Source: Phytoactinopolyspora mesophila
GTDB lineage: Bacteria > Actinomycetota > Actinomycetes > Jiangellales > Jiangellaceae
Length of the DNA: 64,000 nt
Direction of reading: 5' to 3'
NCBI RefSeq assembly: GCF_010122465.1
Contig: NZ_WLZY01000001.1
Location: 1,087,010-1,151,009, forward strand
The notes below the pieces were generated by a model. It was not told the DNA's origin, made no database searches, and saw only the letters and a program-made list of their open reading frames with translations. The translations under genes and the position numbers were made by a program. Positions within the stretch are counted from its first letter, which is position 1; every line of letters starts with the position of its first letter. Positions 11,547 to 20,549 of this stretch are shown here, in pieces.

Positions 11547-12047
11547 TCAGCGTTCCGGGGGCTGGCCGTGGAAGTCTTCCGGCGACACTTGATCGAGGAA
11601 CTCCCTGAACTTGGCGACCTCGTCTTCGGACACCTCGTCAGACTCCGAGTCCCCGTCCGCCATCAGCACACCAGCCTCGTCAAGGAGCATGTCGGCGGCA
11701 TAGATCGGCGAGCCGGTCCGCAACGCGAGCGCAATCGAGTCCGACGGACGCGAACTGACCTCTACGCCGCCGGTGAACACCAGCTCGGCGTAGTACGTGC
11801 CGTCCCGCACCTCGGTGATACGCACCTGCTCGAGGGCAGTGCCCATCGCCTCCAGGACATCTTTGAACAGATCATGGGTCAGCGGCCGAGGCGGCACCAC
11901 ACCCTGCTGGGCGAAGGCGATAGCGGTGGCCTCCACCGCTCCGATCCAGATGGGCAAATACCGATTACCGCCCACCTCGCGCAGGAGTACGATCGGCTGA
12001 TTGGACGGCATCTCCACCCGGACGCCGACAACGTCGAGTTCGCGCAC
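11547..12047 (-). CDS. Bifunctional nuclease family protein (DUF151)
   Basis: This 166-residue protein is of the DUF151/bifunctional nuclease family. The core runs from residue 1 to about 130, with the conserved segments LPIWIGAVEATAIA and RPSDSIALALR. The acidic C-terminal tail (DSESDEVSEDEVAKF) is typical of actinobacterial members. The gene sits between ftsR and merR as in Rv1829. Biochemical function in actinobacteria is not established; plant and Thermotoga relatives were reported as nucleases. The 276 bp between this gene and the merR start hold no further gene that I can see. Confidence 0.85.
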   Translation of the reverse strand: MRELDVVGVRVEMPSNQPIVLLREVGGNRYLPIWIGAVEATAIAFAQQGVVPPRPLTHDLFKDVLEAMGTALEQVRITEVRDGTYYAELVFTGGVEVSSRPSDSIALALRTGSPIYAADMLLDEAGVLMADGDSESDEVSEDEVAKFREFLDQVSPEDFHGQPPER

Positions 12048-12172
12048 GCATCCCAGACTACCCCGGCATCGCCCCGGCTCCCAGGGCCCGTCCAGAGAAT
12101 CCGTCGGCGTGGGCCGATTCAGTTCGGCAGCGACGCCCGCGCCCGCGAAACGGTCTGATTCAGGCGTGGGGA

Positions 12173-12883
12173 CTACCGGCTGCGTAGGCGATGCACGCCC
12201 GCGTCGACAAACGCGGCATGGAGCCGGGTGGTCAACCGGGCGATCTCCGCCGCCGTCTCCTCCGCTCGTCCGGCGGCATCGGCACTGCGCTGGCGCAGCA
12301 TCGGAGCCAGGACCTGTTCGACGAGATCGACCTCACGCTCAGCGGCACTGCGCACCGATCGTAGATGCCGGGGCTCGAGGCCATACTGAGCCAGCTCACC
12401 GGCTGTACGGGCCACAAACAGGGCGTGGGCGTCATAGACACCCGAACGGCCGGCTCGCACCAGAGAGTACGACTCGAGCTCCGCCAGGAGCTCCTCCTCG
12501 ATGCCAGCGGCTTCGAGGAGAGACGACCGGCTCAGCGCGACTTCGTCCTGGGGTGCGCTCTTCGCGTTGGCGGCAGTGTAAGGAGTGACCGTGCGCTCAC
12601 CGTCGGAGACCAGTTCCATCCCGCGGTCGAGCTGTTCGAGCTGTTCCTTGATGACTCGCAGCGGCAGGTAGTGATCACGCTGAACCGTCAGGACGTAGCG
12701 CAGCCGGGCGATGTCGTCACCGGTGAAACGCCGGTATCCGGAGGAAGAACGCTGCGGCTCGACCAGACCCTCGGTCTCCAGGAAACGGATCTTGGAGATG
12801 CTGACGTCGGGAAAATCTGGCCGCAGCTGGGCCAGAACCTCCCCGATGCTCATGGTCTGGCGAGCCGGCAGCGCCGAGCTCAC
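12173..12883 (-). CDS. ftsR: FtsR-type MerR regulator
   Basis: This 236-residue MerR-family regulator corresponds in sequence and position to Rv1828 and to corynebacterial FtsR, an activator of ftsZ transcription. The HTH is at the N-terminus (SIGEVLAQLRPDFPDVSISK, then IRFLETEGLVEPQRS), with the wing YRRFTGDDIARLRYVL. A helical dimerisation region and a C-terminal all-alpha domain follow. The start overlaps the end of the FHA gene by four bases, so the two are co-translated. A role in linking division with metabolism is inferred from the family. Confidence 0.85.
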   Translation of the reverse strand: MSSALPARQTMSIGEVLAQLRPDFPDVSISKIRFLETEGLVEPQRSSSGYRRFTGDDIARLRYVLTVQRDHYLPLRVIKEQLEQLDRGMELVSDGERTVTPYTAANAKSAPQDEVALSRSSLLEAAGIEEELLAELESYSLVRAGRSGVYDAHALFVARTAGELAQYGLEPRHLRSVRSAAEREVDLVEQVLAPMLRQRSADAAGRAEETAAEIARLTTRLHAAFVDAGVHRLRSR

Positions 12884-13404
12884 CTCGGTCCGCCTCCGAA
12901 TCCGTGCTGACTGGAGTAGAAGACCAATCGATATTTGCCGACCTGCACCTCGTCACCGTTGGTCAGCACGACCTCGTCGACACGATCCCGATTCACGTAC
13001 GTGCCGTTGAGGCTGCCGACGTCGGAGACGAGGAAGCCACCTTCGATCCGGCGGAACTCGGCATGGCGGCGGGACACCGTGACGTCGTCGAGGAAGATGT
13101 CCGAATCCGGATGGCGCCCCACGCTGACCATGTCGGAGTCCAGCAGGAACCGGCTGCCGGCGTTGGGACCACGCAACACCACAAGCAGCGCGCTACCCTC
13201 CGGGAGGGCATCAACCGCGGCTTGATCACTCGGCCCGAGATCACGACCTTCGTCTCGGTCTGCGTCTTCGCGCGGAATCATCATCGTGCTCGTCGCATCG
13301 CCGGATTCAACCTGCGACACAGACGTCACGATCCTTGCTCCACACTGCGAGCAGAACCGGGCATCACTCGGATTCTCGTGCCCGCACTGGGTACAGAACG
13401 GCAT
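12880..13404 (-). CDS. garA: GarA/OdhI-like FHA protein with N-terminal zinc ribbon
   Basis: This 174-residue protein has a zinc ribbon at residues 4-23 (CTQCG...CSQCG) and an FHA domain at about 90-160 with GRHPDSDIFLDD, VSRRHAEF and GSLNGTYVN. GarA and OdhI of related actinobacteria bind and inhibit 2-oxoglutarate dehydrogenase and are switched by PknB/PknG phosphorylation of an N-terminal ETTS-type motif. Here the equivalent stretch reads DATSTMMIPRED, so one or both threonines are candidate sites, but it differs from the canonical ETTSVF. The gene lies next to gcvH, as in M. tuberculosis. Confidence 0.85.
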   Translation of the reverse strand: MPFCTQCGHENPSDARFCSQCGARIVTSVSQVESGDATSTMMIPREDADRDEGRDLGPSDQAAVDALPEGSALLVVLRGPNAGSRFLLDSDMVSVGRHPDSDIFLDDVTVSRRHAEFRRIEGGFLVSDVGSLNGTYVNRDRVDEVVLTNGDEVQVGKYRLVFYSSQHGFGGGPR

Positions 13405-13580
13405 CGGCTCGGCCTCCCGCCGCTGCGTCCGCGGCTCGACATCTTCGGCGCGTCGTGAGTCTATGCCAGACTCGCGATCTCCGCCTCCAGGGTTGAGAAA
13501 AGATAATGGAAACTTATGGCCGCACTAGGCACAGGGTCAACTTCGACGGATGATGTCCGGCGGACATTCACCGCCGTCGC

Positions 13581-13967
13581 TCAGCCCTCGACCTGGGATC
13601 GGTAGTCTGCGGCACTCAGCAACCCGTCGAAAGCTCCTGGATCTTCCGGAACGATCTCGAACATCCAACCGGCGCCGTAGGGGTCGTTGTTGATCCGCTC
13701 CGGCGCGGAATCAAGTTCATCGTTGCGAGCCACCACGCGTCCGGTCAACGGTGCGTACAGGTCGCTCACGCTCTTCGTCGACTCCAGCTCGCCGCAGGCC
13801 TGTCCTCCGGTGACCTCGTCACCCACCGCGGGCAGCTGGACATAGACGATGTCGCCCAGCTGCTCCTGGGCAAAATGAGTGATACCCACCCGGACACTGC
13901 CCTCGGCGTCTCCGGGCTTGCGCACCCACTCATGCTCTGACGTGTACTTCAGGTCGTCGGGGTACAT
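13581..13967 (-). CDS. gcvH: Glycine cleavage system H protein
   Basis: This is the 128-residue lipoyl carrier that shuttles aminomethyl between the P and T proteins. The lipoylated lysine is in ELESTKSVSDLYAP (residue about 64), and the N-terminus MYPDDLKYTSEHEW is the usual H-protein opening. The ATG at 13967 fits this opening and has GAGGAGG about 13 bases upstream, a rather long spacing. The upstream in-frame ATG would add 16 unrelated residues. gcvT is not in this window. Confidence 0.93.
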   Translation of the reverse strand: MYPDDLKYTSEHEWVRKPGDAEGSVRVGITHFAQEQLGDIVYVQLPAVGDEVTGGQACGELESTKSVSDLYAPLTGRVVARNDELDSAPERINNDPYGAGWMFEIVPEDPGAFDGLLSAADYRSQVEG

Positions 13968-14098
13968 CGATGAACTCTGCCTCCTCAAAACGGCGTGACA
14001 CCTTCCGGCGTGCACGCCACATCATCACACGGCTCGTAGGCGCCGATGTACGCGACCTCCGAGTCTGGTGCCGCGGACCGGACGTCCGGCCCACGGCA

Positions 14099-15112
14099 CT
14101 AGTCTTCCTCCGGCGCCGGACGAGCGAATTCCGGTTCACGGACCTCATGCAGCTTGTCGACGGTCAGCTCGCTGAACTGGGTGACCGTCACCTCCGCCCC
14201 GACCTCGTTGAGCTTGTACACCACACCCTGCGGAAAATGCATCGCCTGGTCGAGATTGACAGGGTTTCCGATAGCCGTGATGACGTACGTCGGCCGCAGT
14301 TCGACGCCCGACACGCTGACGCCCTGCTCGGCATCGAGGAAGTGGGTATCGGTGACGACGCGCACCGAGTTGTCATTACCGACACCCTCGATCTGAATAG
14401 CCTCGGCATCAGCAGTACGCAACTCCTGCACGGCGGAGAAGAGCTCGTTCTTGGTGACACGGGCATCCGGATCGCTGATGGTCATCTGGATGCCCGGTCC
14501 CGTGGCCGGAGCCGTACCCGCGATGATCTCAGCTTGCCGCAGCCGGTCCTCGGCCTGCGTCATCGCCACGCTCTCGGCGTCAGCACCGCTGACGAGTTCC
14601 TCGCGGCTGCGGCGGAGACCAGTGATCTCATCTTCGAGCCGGTCACCCTGCCGGCTCAGGCCGTCGAGGATCTGTACGAGCTCATCTCGACGGGCGTGGG
14701 CGAGTGCGTCTTCCTCGTCGCCGCGCACTTGAACGACGGCGGCGAACCCGAGGAGGCCGACCAGCAGGCCGACACCCAAATGACTGGTTTGCGGACGGGT
14801 CGCCAAGGCACGCCAGAACCGCTTGGCACCCGAGGGAGCCACCGGCCGAAACCGGGGCGCCTCCGTGACCGGACTGCTGGCCTTGTGCTCTGGCTCCTTG
14901 CCCTTGGCCTTGTGCTCTGGCTCCTTGCCCTTGGCCCTGGGCTCGGGTTCTATGGCCTCCGCCTTGTGGGCCGGCTCCTGCTCTACCGCCTTGGTATCCG
15001 GCTCCTGGTCCGCTGCTTCCTGCGCCGGTTCCTGGTCCACCGCCTTGGCATCGTCATAAGCCTGGCCGGCGGCCTCACCCTTGTGGTTCTCGTCCTCTGC
15101 CATACCGCTCAC
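14099..15112 (-). CDS. DUF881 protein with charged repeat N-terminus
   Basis: This 337-residue membrane-anchored protein is of the DUF881 family. The first 95 residues are an unusual Lys/Glu/Pro-rich tract with repeated KGKEPEHKA and QEPAHKA units. One TM helix follows near residue 115-135 (LGVGLLVGLLGFAAVVQV), then a coiled coil, then the DUF881 fold with GPGIQMTISDPDARV. The product probably faces outward. The gene overlaps the sbp stop, and the trio DUF881-sbp-DUF881 matches Rv1823-Rv1825. Function is unknown; the pairing with pgsA and cell-envelope genes suggests an envelope role. Confidence 0.83.
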   Translation of the reverse strand: MSGMAEDENHKGEAAGQAYDDAKAVDQEPAQEAADQEPDTKAVEQEPAHKAEAIEPEPRAKGKEPEHKAKGKEPEHKASSPVTEAPRFRPVAPSGAKRFWRALATRPQTSHLGVGLLVGLLGFAAVVQVRGDEEDALAHARRDELVQILDGLSRQGDRLEDEITGLRRSREELVSGADAESVAMTQAEDRLRQAEIIAGTAPATGPGIQMTISDPDARVTKNELFSAVQELRTADAEAIQIEGVGNDNSVRVVTDTHFLDAEQGVSVSGVELRPTYVITAIGNPVNLDQAMHFPQGVVYKLNEVGAEVTVTQFSELTVDKLHEVREPEFARPAPEED

Positions 15113-15441
15113 GCCCGGAACACGAGACGCCTGATGCTGGCCACATTGGTGAAGATCCGAATACCGAGGACGACGATCACAGCGGTGGAAAGCTGCGCGC
15201 CTACACCAAGCTGATCGCCCAGAAAGACGATCAAAGCCGCGATCAGTACATTCGCAACGAATGAGACGACAAACACCTTGTTATCGAAGATGCCTTCCAT
15301 CACCGCCCGGATTCCACCGAAGACGGCATCGAGCGCGGCGACGATGGCGATCGGCATGTAGGGCTGAAGTTCCAGCGGAACGGATACGTCCAGGAACAAC
15401 CCGGCGATGACTCCGATGAGGAGTCCGAAGGCGGGGATCAC
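15109..15441 (-). CDS. sbp: Small basic protein family (DUF1290) membrane protein
   Basis: This 110-residue protein has three hydrophobic segments (residues 3-20, 29-44 and 60-80). It has the family signature PIAIVAALDAVFGGIRA and ends with a short basic tail. It is the counterpart of Rv1824 and of Bacillus Sbp. It overlaps both neighbouring DUF881 genes by four bases, so the three products are likely made in fixed ratio and may act as a complex. No biochemical function is known. Confidence 0.88.
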   Translation of the reverse strand: MIPAFGLLIGVIAGLFLDVSVPLELQPYMPIAIVAALDAVFGGIRAVMEGIFDNKVFVVSFVANVLIAALIVFLGDQLGVGAQLSTAVIVVLGIRIFTNVASIRRLVFRA

Positions 15442-16292
15442 GGGACCTCCTCTGGGCTCTCGGCGTACGCCAGCGACGGGTTGGCCGCGGGCAGGTCCAG
15501 CGCTTCTTCGGCGCGTACCGCGTATCTGACGCCGTGGCTCGCGGCTACCCGCAGACTCTCGCCGCCGATGTTCTCACTGAACCGGCTCGGAAGTGTACGT
15601 GAATCACCGATAGCCCACACCGCGTACGGCGGTTTGAGCGGCTGATGATTGACATGAATCATATTGTTGGCCCCGCGGATGCCGCTCAAGGCCGTCAGCC
15701 GTTGACCATTGATACTGATTGCTTCCGCCCCCGCCGTCCACAGGCCGTTCACCACTAGCTGAAGGTCTACATCGAGTACTCGAGCCAGTTGGGGATTCTC
15801 GGCGGCTTCGACGTCTTCGGCATCGTCGAGGACCACGGCCACGCCCGGTCCGGATACCGGCATGGTTCCCGCGGCACTGCGCAGCAACTGCAACCTGTCT
15901 CGCAGTTGCTGCCCGGTGGCCGACTGGCGTAGCAGAGTGTCCTCGAGGTCCGAGATCTCGGATTGCAGAGAATCCATCGACTCGCTGAGCCGCTCGACCT
16001 GTTCCTCCTGAACGCGGATCCGCTCGATCAGCCCTTCTCGCTCGGCCGAGATCACGCTGGCGGTACCCTGTGCCTGGAGAATGGCCATGGCCAGGAGCAA
16101 TCCGAGCGCCAGCATGCCGACCACCAATGCCAACGAAAACCGGGACCCGCCACCGGGGTCGCCACTCTTTTCCCGCCGGGCGGCCGCTTGCTGATATCCG
16201 GGGTCGAGCGGCTGAGCAAAGATGTTATTGAGCAGCGACATCGACGCGTCGCGGGGACGCGTTCCGTGGTTCTTCTTGCCCGCCACCGTCAT
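15438..16292 (-). CDS. DUF881 membrane protein, first of the pair
   Basis: This 284-residue DUF881 protein has a short cytoplasmic head, a TM helix at about 53-72 (LALVVGMLALGLLLAMAIL), a coiled coil (residues 80-130, ERIRVQEEQVERLSESMDSL) and the DUF881 core with MPVSGPGVAVVLDDAED and AEAISINGQRLTALS. Counterpart of Rv1823. It may start at an internal ATG (MSLLNN, residue 18) because no clear Shine-Dalgarno precedes the first one. It lies 23 bp downstream of the CDP-alcohol phosphatidyltransferase gene. Confidence 0.85.
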   Translation of the reverse strand: MTVAGKKNHGTRPRDASMSLLNNIFAQPLDPGYQQAAARREKSGDPGGGSRFSLALVVGMLALGLLLAMAILQAQGTASVISAEREGLIERIRVQEEQVERLSESMDSLQSEISDLEDTLLRQSATGQQLRDRLQLLRSAAGTMPVSGPGVAVVLDDAEDVEAAENPQLARVLDVDLQLVVNGLWTAGAEAISINGQRLTALSGIRGANNMIHVNHQPLKPPYAVWAIGDSRTLPSRFSENIGGESLRVAASHGVRYAVRAEEALDLPAANPSLAYAESPEEVP

Positions 16293-16315
16293 ATCGTTGC
16301 ACGCCTAACCGAAGC

Positions 16316-17002
16316 TCATTGGTCGTGCTCGGCTTCCTGCTCTTCTGCTGCCGGATTGTCTCGCAGCACACGGCGCACCTGCTCGGCATAGAGGATCCCG
16401 GCCCACCAGTAGAGCGCGACTCCCCAAACCGCAAATGCCCACCCGAACACCTGTGCCAACATGGCGAGAGTACCGTCTCCGATGCCCAGCAGCAAGAGCG
16501 GAAACGCGTAGAGCAGACAGAATGTCGCCGCTTTACCCAGGAAATGCACGGGCAGACTGATGAGACCCCGGCGGCGCAGCAGAGGCACCAGAGCCAGCAA
16601 AAAGACGTCTCGCGCCACAAGCAAGATCGCGAACCACAACGGAATGATGTCGCGCAGCACGAATGCGATGATGGTGCTGAAGATGTATAGCCGGTCGGCC
16701 AATGGATCAAGAAGTTCACCGAGCCGGCTGACCTGATTCCACCGGCGCGCGAGCTTGCCGTCGAGATAGTCGCTGATTCCGGCGAACGCGAGCACGCCAA
16801 GCGCCCATAAATCGGCCTCTTCAACCAGGATCAACCAGAGAAACAGCGGCACCCCGAGAAGCCGGAGTAACGACAGCAGGTTGGGAATGGTGAAGACCCG
16901 ATTGGTCTGCACCTCCGTGTCCTGCGGATCCACGCGGACCGCCCTTTCTGCCGCGTAAGCTGTCCGGACCCACGGTACACCGCGGCTTTGGGCCGCCGTC
17001 AT
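16316..17002 (-). CDS. pgsA: CDP-alcohol phosphatidyltransferase (PgsA2-like)
   Basis: This integral membrane enzyme transfers a phosphatidyl group from CDP-diacylglycerol to an alcohol, and is the counterpart of Rv1822 (annotated pgsA2). The full catalytic motif DG-x2-AR-x8-G-x3-D-x3-D is present as DGKLARRWNQVSRLGELLD followed by PLAD. About six hydrophobic segments follow. The alcohol acceptor cannot be read from sequence; glycerol-3-phosphate or a similar acceptor is the usual guess. The real start may be the GTG at 16936, which follows AAAGGGCGG and would remove 22 poorly conserved residues. The tail is acidic (AAEEQEAEHDQ). Confidence 0.85.
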   Translation of the reverse strand: MTAAQSRGVPWVRTAYAAERAVRVDPQDTEVQTNRVFTIPNLLSLLRLLGVPLFLWLILVEEADLWALGVLAFAGISDYLDGKLARRWNQVSRLGELLDPLADRLYIFSTIIAFVLRDIIPLWFAILLVARDVFLLALVPLLRRRGLISLPVHFLGKAATFCLLYAFPLLLLGIGDGTLAMLAQVFGWAFAVWGVALYWWAGILYAEQVRRVLRDNPAAEEQEAEHDQ

Positions 17003-17300
17003 TCAGCCACCGGCCGTACCGCCGCCACTTGCGCACCCATATGCCCTGGCTGTCGCCGTTTGAGATGCGCCGCATCCGGTCCAGCACCTCGGCTGCCGAC
17101 GCCTTGACGATGACCTCCATGCTGTACCGGCATGGCGCGGATCTCGTCATCGCGGCAGGCTGCCGCCACGGTCACGAGAGTCGTGGGATCAGCTTCCGGG
17201 CCGCGCCGCGCCGGTGGTGCCGCTGACCGGGTATCCGAGCTCGCGCAGCCGATCGATGTCACGGCGGACCGTACGGCCGCTGGCGAATCTCAAGGCCGTT
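17000..17300 (-). pseudogene. Remnant of a WYL/DeoR-type transcriptional regulator
   Basis: The 367 bp between pgsA and the serine hydrolase gene contain no intact gene. On the minus strand, bases about 17290-17189 encode ALRFASGRTVRRDIDRLREL and then GYPVSG before a TGA. This is the recognition-helix segment of helix-turn-helix WYL regulators. A second piece near 17120-17030 in another frame (VIVKASAAEVLDRMRRI) could be part of the C-terminal end. The start, the rest of the HTH and the WYL core are missing, so this is a decayed gene. Confidence 0.6.
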
Positions 17301-17369
17301 CACGATCCCACCAACATGTTCCGGCACAACCACAACATCCCGCCCGCCAGCCGATAGCGGCATGACCGG

Positions 17370-18689
17370 TCAGAGCGCGTGGCGGCCACACAAGGCGTTG
17401 TCACGCAGCGCGGCCATCGCCTCCCACAGCGTGTCGTCAGCGCCGAATGTCTGGGTGGAGACGGAGATGACGACGCCGTACTCGCCGCCGTCGGCGAAGG
17501 CATTCTCGTGGACGAAGTCGAGGGTGTCGCCGCCGTGGTGCCAGTAGGCCGCTCCGCAGGACAACGGCGCCAGCTCCAGCCCGAGTCCATACTGGGCGGG
17601 GAGCGGAACGGCCGCGGTGAACGGTTCTCCGATGTCGACCACGTCCTGCATCTCGGCCAGCGTCTCGGCCGCCAGCAGGTCACCACGGAGAAGCCCCTGG
17701 AAGAACGCGATCATGTCCGACGGCGTCGTGACCAGGCCCCCGTCCGCGCTCACGACACCGTATCCGGCCGGCGGCACCGGCAGCTGTTCACCTGGTTCTA
17801 GTTCGAGGTAGCCCTGCGCTCGTGGTTCCGGTAGATCAATGGCGTTCGCCCCCACGTAGGTCCGGTCCAGGCCCAACGGCTCGATGATCCGCCGCGACAC
17901 CTCGTCGTCCCAGCGATTGCCGGTCACCGCCTCGCCGACCATGCCCAGCAGGACATACCCGGTATTGCTGTACTCCCAGGAGGTGCCGGGGGTGAACTCG
18001 AGCCCGGCTCGCAGCGCGTCGGCCGCGAAATCTTCCGCCGGCGCGCTGTCGGGAGGGTCCCCGTCGCCCTCGAACAGCGCGGTGAGCAGCGCGTCGAGAT
18101 CGATGCTGTCCTCGGTGTAGTTGCGCACGCCGCCGGTGTGCTGGAGCAGGTGCCGGACAGTGAGTTCACCGGCAGGGCCACCGGCGTCATCGACGAGGTC
18201 GGGCAGATAATCGCGCACCGGATCGTCCAGCGATAGCTCTCCCTCGTCGGACAACTGCAAGATCACAGTTGCCATGAGCGTCTTCGCGGTGCTGCCAGCC
18301 CGGAAATGGCTGTCCCGCGGTACCGGTTCGCCTGATTCCAGATCGGCCACGCCGCAGGTCGCGATCCACGGTTCCGGCTCATACGTCTGGACCATCACCT
18401 GCACACCCGTCACTCCCGTGGCGCAGATGGCGTCCGTATCGCGTTGCAAGGCGGCGAGATCGTATTCGTCGCTCAGTTCGCCGGTTTCCGGCCGTTCGGT
18501 CGCGGACGCGGCCGGAGCGTCGTCGTCACTGGCGACGCTTCCGGACGAACACGCGGCCAGGGCCGCCAACGCCGCAACTGCAGCCGAAACCACCAGTGTC
18601 GACCGGTGCCGGCGGAGACGGCGCGTGCGCCCATTTCGGCGGGGCCACGTGTGTGCGGGACCGGTGCGATCGTCGTCGTTCATGCTCAT
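17370..18689 (-). CDS. Serine hydrolase lipoprotein, beta-lactamase/DD-peptidase family
   Basis: This 439-residue exported enzyme belongs to the class C beta-lactamase/D-alanyl-D-alanine carboxypeptidase family. The N-terminus is basic, followed by a hydrophobic stretch and the lipobox LAAC (Cys near residue 46), so it should be a lipoprotein. The catalytic motifs are STAK (SxxK, in RAGSTAKTL), YSN (YxN, in WEYSNTGY) and HHGG near the end. The ATG pair at 18689 and 18683 are equally possible starts. Substrate is unknown; the motifs fit peptidoglycan peptides or an esterase substrate. It is transcribed towards the WYL remnant. Confidence 0.85.
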   Translation of the reverse strand: MSMNDDDRTGPAHTWPRRNGRTRRLRRHRSTLVVSAAVAALAALAACSSGSVASDDDAPAASATERPETGELSDEYDLAALQRDTDAICATGVTGVQVMVQTYEPEPWIATCGVADLESGEPVPRDSHFRAGSTAKTLMATVILQLSDEGELSLDDPVRDYLPDLVDDAGGPAGELTVRHLLQHTGGVRNYTEDSIDLDALLTALFEGDGDPPDSAPAEDFAADALRAGLEFTPGTSWEYSNTGYVLLGMVGEAVTGNRWDDEVSRRIIEPLGLDRTYVGANAIDLPEPRAQGYLELEPGEQLPVPPAGYGVVSADGGLVTTPSDMIAFFQGLLRGDLLAAETLAEMQDVVDIGEPFTAAVPLPAQYGLGLELAPLSCGAAYWHHGGDTLDFVHENAFADGGEYGVVISVSTQTFGADDTLWEAMAALRDNALCGRHAL

Positions 18690-18760
18690 GAGCACGACGC
18701 TAGGTTCGGGCCAGCGCGGAAAGTATGTGGCCAGCCTGTCATTCCACGGTAGGGACAGCC

Positions 18761-19048
18761 CTACATATTCGTGCTCCTGCCGCCAACAGCGGCCTCCAAC
18801 GCCCGGCGGGCTTGCGCCGCAAGATCGCGGGTGAGCACGTTCGCCGTCCCCGCACAGCGCGCCGAGCAATAGATCAAGCTGGCTGCCTCCACGCCATGCC
18901 CGATCACCGCGCACCCACAAGAAGCGCAACGCGGAGCACATAGATCGATCGCACACTCGAAGCTGTCGAATATGAAGAACTTGCCCGCAGGCGTCCGGAT
19001 ACTGAACGCAAGATCACTGTCACCACCACATACAACACATGCACCCAT
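18761..19048 (-). CDS. Small Cys-rich metal-binding protein
   Basis: This 95-residue protein has CVVCGG at residues 4-9 and then CAPRCASCGCAVIGHGVEA and IYCSARCAG. The pattern resembles two zinc-binding knuckles, the second similar to prokaryotic metallothionein domains. The FDSFECAID segment between them is typical of a small actinobacterial family of unknown function. The ATG at 19048 is preferred over the one nine codons upstream because GGGGGAG lies five bases before it. Metal binding is inferred from the cysteines only. The 275 bp to the next gene show no coding content or clear repeat. Confidence 0.7.
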   Translation of the reverse strand: MGACVVCGGDSDLAFSIRTPAGKFFIFDSFECAIDLCAPRCASCGCAVIGHGVEAASLIYCSARCAGTANVLTRDLAAQARRALEAAVGGRSTNM

Positions 19049-19323
19049 GACATCTCCCCCGAAGTCAGCGATCAATCAGATCGGCGTGGACGAACGCATC
19101 GCACCTATACCCAGGCTCGGCGAGCTCAGTCACCTTCGGACGAATCGATCATCACGCGTTGAGGATGAGTCATCAGTGCTCGGCGGTTCCCACGATGCGC
19201 TAACCCACAATCACCGAGTGACCACACGTTGTAGAGCGCGTATACCGGCATCCCTCATCATTCTTTCGCCTCGACGGGCACGGCCCTCAACCCCGGCTTC
19301 GGCCACTCTTTGGGAGTGAACAC

Positions 19324-20421
19324 ATGACCCACGCCCGGTTCCGCCCGGATCGCGGCCTGGTTCTCCGAGTCGGAGAGACGTGGGTGCTGCTGTTCGTCAT
19401 CACGGCCGGATACGGCGCCCTGATCGGTTGGGCCCTTCAGTCGCTGATCGGACTGCCATGGTGGGTGTGCCTCGCCCTACCGGTAGTCGCTACCGTCGCC
19501 CTCTACTCTCAACAAGACGGCGGGGTGCTGCCGAGGGGACTACGCACGGTCGACGCGACGCCGCAGGACGAACCCCAGTTGTATGCCACTCTCGAACGAT
19601 TGTGTGCACTCGCGGACACACCGCGGCCGAAAGTCAAGATCATCGAGGTCAGCTGGGTGAACGCACTCGCCGTGCAACTCCCCGGCCGGCCGCCGACGAT
19701 CGCGGTCACGCGCGGCCTGCTCGACACCGCGGACCCGGCTCGCCTCGAAGCCGTCTTGGCCCACGAACTAGCCCACGTCATCCACCGCGATGCCACCGTC
19801 ATGACCTTCGCCACCAACGCCTCAATCTCGGTGCTGACACTGCCGGCCAATCTGGTCGACCTGATCTACGCGGCGGACCGTACGCTGTGCTGGTTCGCAC
19901 GCCAATGCGGGTTCAGCTGGAAACCACTTGAACATGGTCCCGGTGACACACAGCTGCCGGCACGCAAGATCGCTTCCGGTCTCCGGGCCACGCTGGGGTG
20001 TACGGTGCTGCCGCTTCTGGGCATCCTGCGGGTGCTTCTCGTGATGTTCATCTTTGCCTTCGGCATCGGCGTGATCCCGGCCATCATTCTGCTCTCGATT
20101 CCGGCCGTGGTGATGCTGACGAGGCTCAGCCGTTACCGCGAGTTCGCCGCCGACCGCACAGCGGCGATGCTCACTGGTCAGCCGATGGAGCTCGCCTCGG
20201 CGCTCACCGCGCTCGACGAGCGCGGGCCCACGATTCCGGAAAAGGACCTGCGGGCTTTGAAGGCGGTGTCGTCGATGGCGATCGTTCCACTGCCGATGGA
20301 CAAGAACAACCAGAAGGGCGGCAAGAAGGTCCACATTGTCGAGCGCATCCTCGCTTCTCATCCGCCGGTCGCGAGGCGAGTGGAGCGCATCACCGACCTC
20401 AGCCGCGATCTCACCCGCTGA
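19324..20421 (+). CDS. M48 family membrane metalloprotease (HtpX-like)
   Basis: This 365-residue zinc protease has two N-terminal membrane segments (residues about 18-60). The catalytic HELAH is in VLAHELAHVIHRD near residue 145, and more hydrophobic segments lie at about 160 and 230-265. The third zinc ligand is probably the Glu in RYREFAADRTAA. Members of this family cut misfolded membrane proteins under envelope stress. It stands alone between the Cys-rich gene and a convergent marR gene. Confidence 0.85.
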   Translation: MTHARFRPDRGLVLRVGETWVLLFVITAGYGALIGWALQSLIGLPWWVCLALPVVATVALYSQQDGGVLPRGLRTVDATPQDEPQLYATLERLCALADTPRPKVKIIEVSWVNALAVQLPGRPPTIAVTRGLLDTADPARLEAVLAHELAHVIHRDATVMTFATNASISVLTLPANLVDLIYAADRTLCWFARQCGFSWKPLEHGPGDTQLPARKIASGLRATLGCTVLPLLGILRVLLVMFIFAFGIGVIPAIILLSIPAVVMLTRLSRYREFAADRTAAMLTGQPMELASALTALDERGPTIPEKDLRALKAVSSMAIVPLPMDKNNQKGGKKVHIVERILASHPPVARRVERITDLSRDLTR

Positions 20422-20549
20422 TCAGCGCCCGGCTCCTGGTTTCGGTACGGCGGTCGGCCGGACAGATTCCACTTGGCTCACCCGTCCTGAGGCTTGTTCT
20501 TCTTACCATCTAGAGGCCACGTCGAACACCAAATGATCTGCCTACTCGG

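Noticed and set aside
16999-17262. An 87-codon open frame between pgsA and the serine hydrolase gene
   Set aside because: It is a different frame from the recognisable WYL-regulator fragments and has no features of its own.
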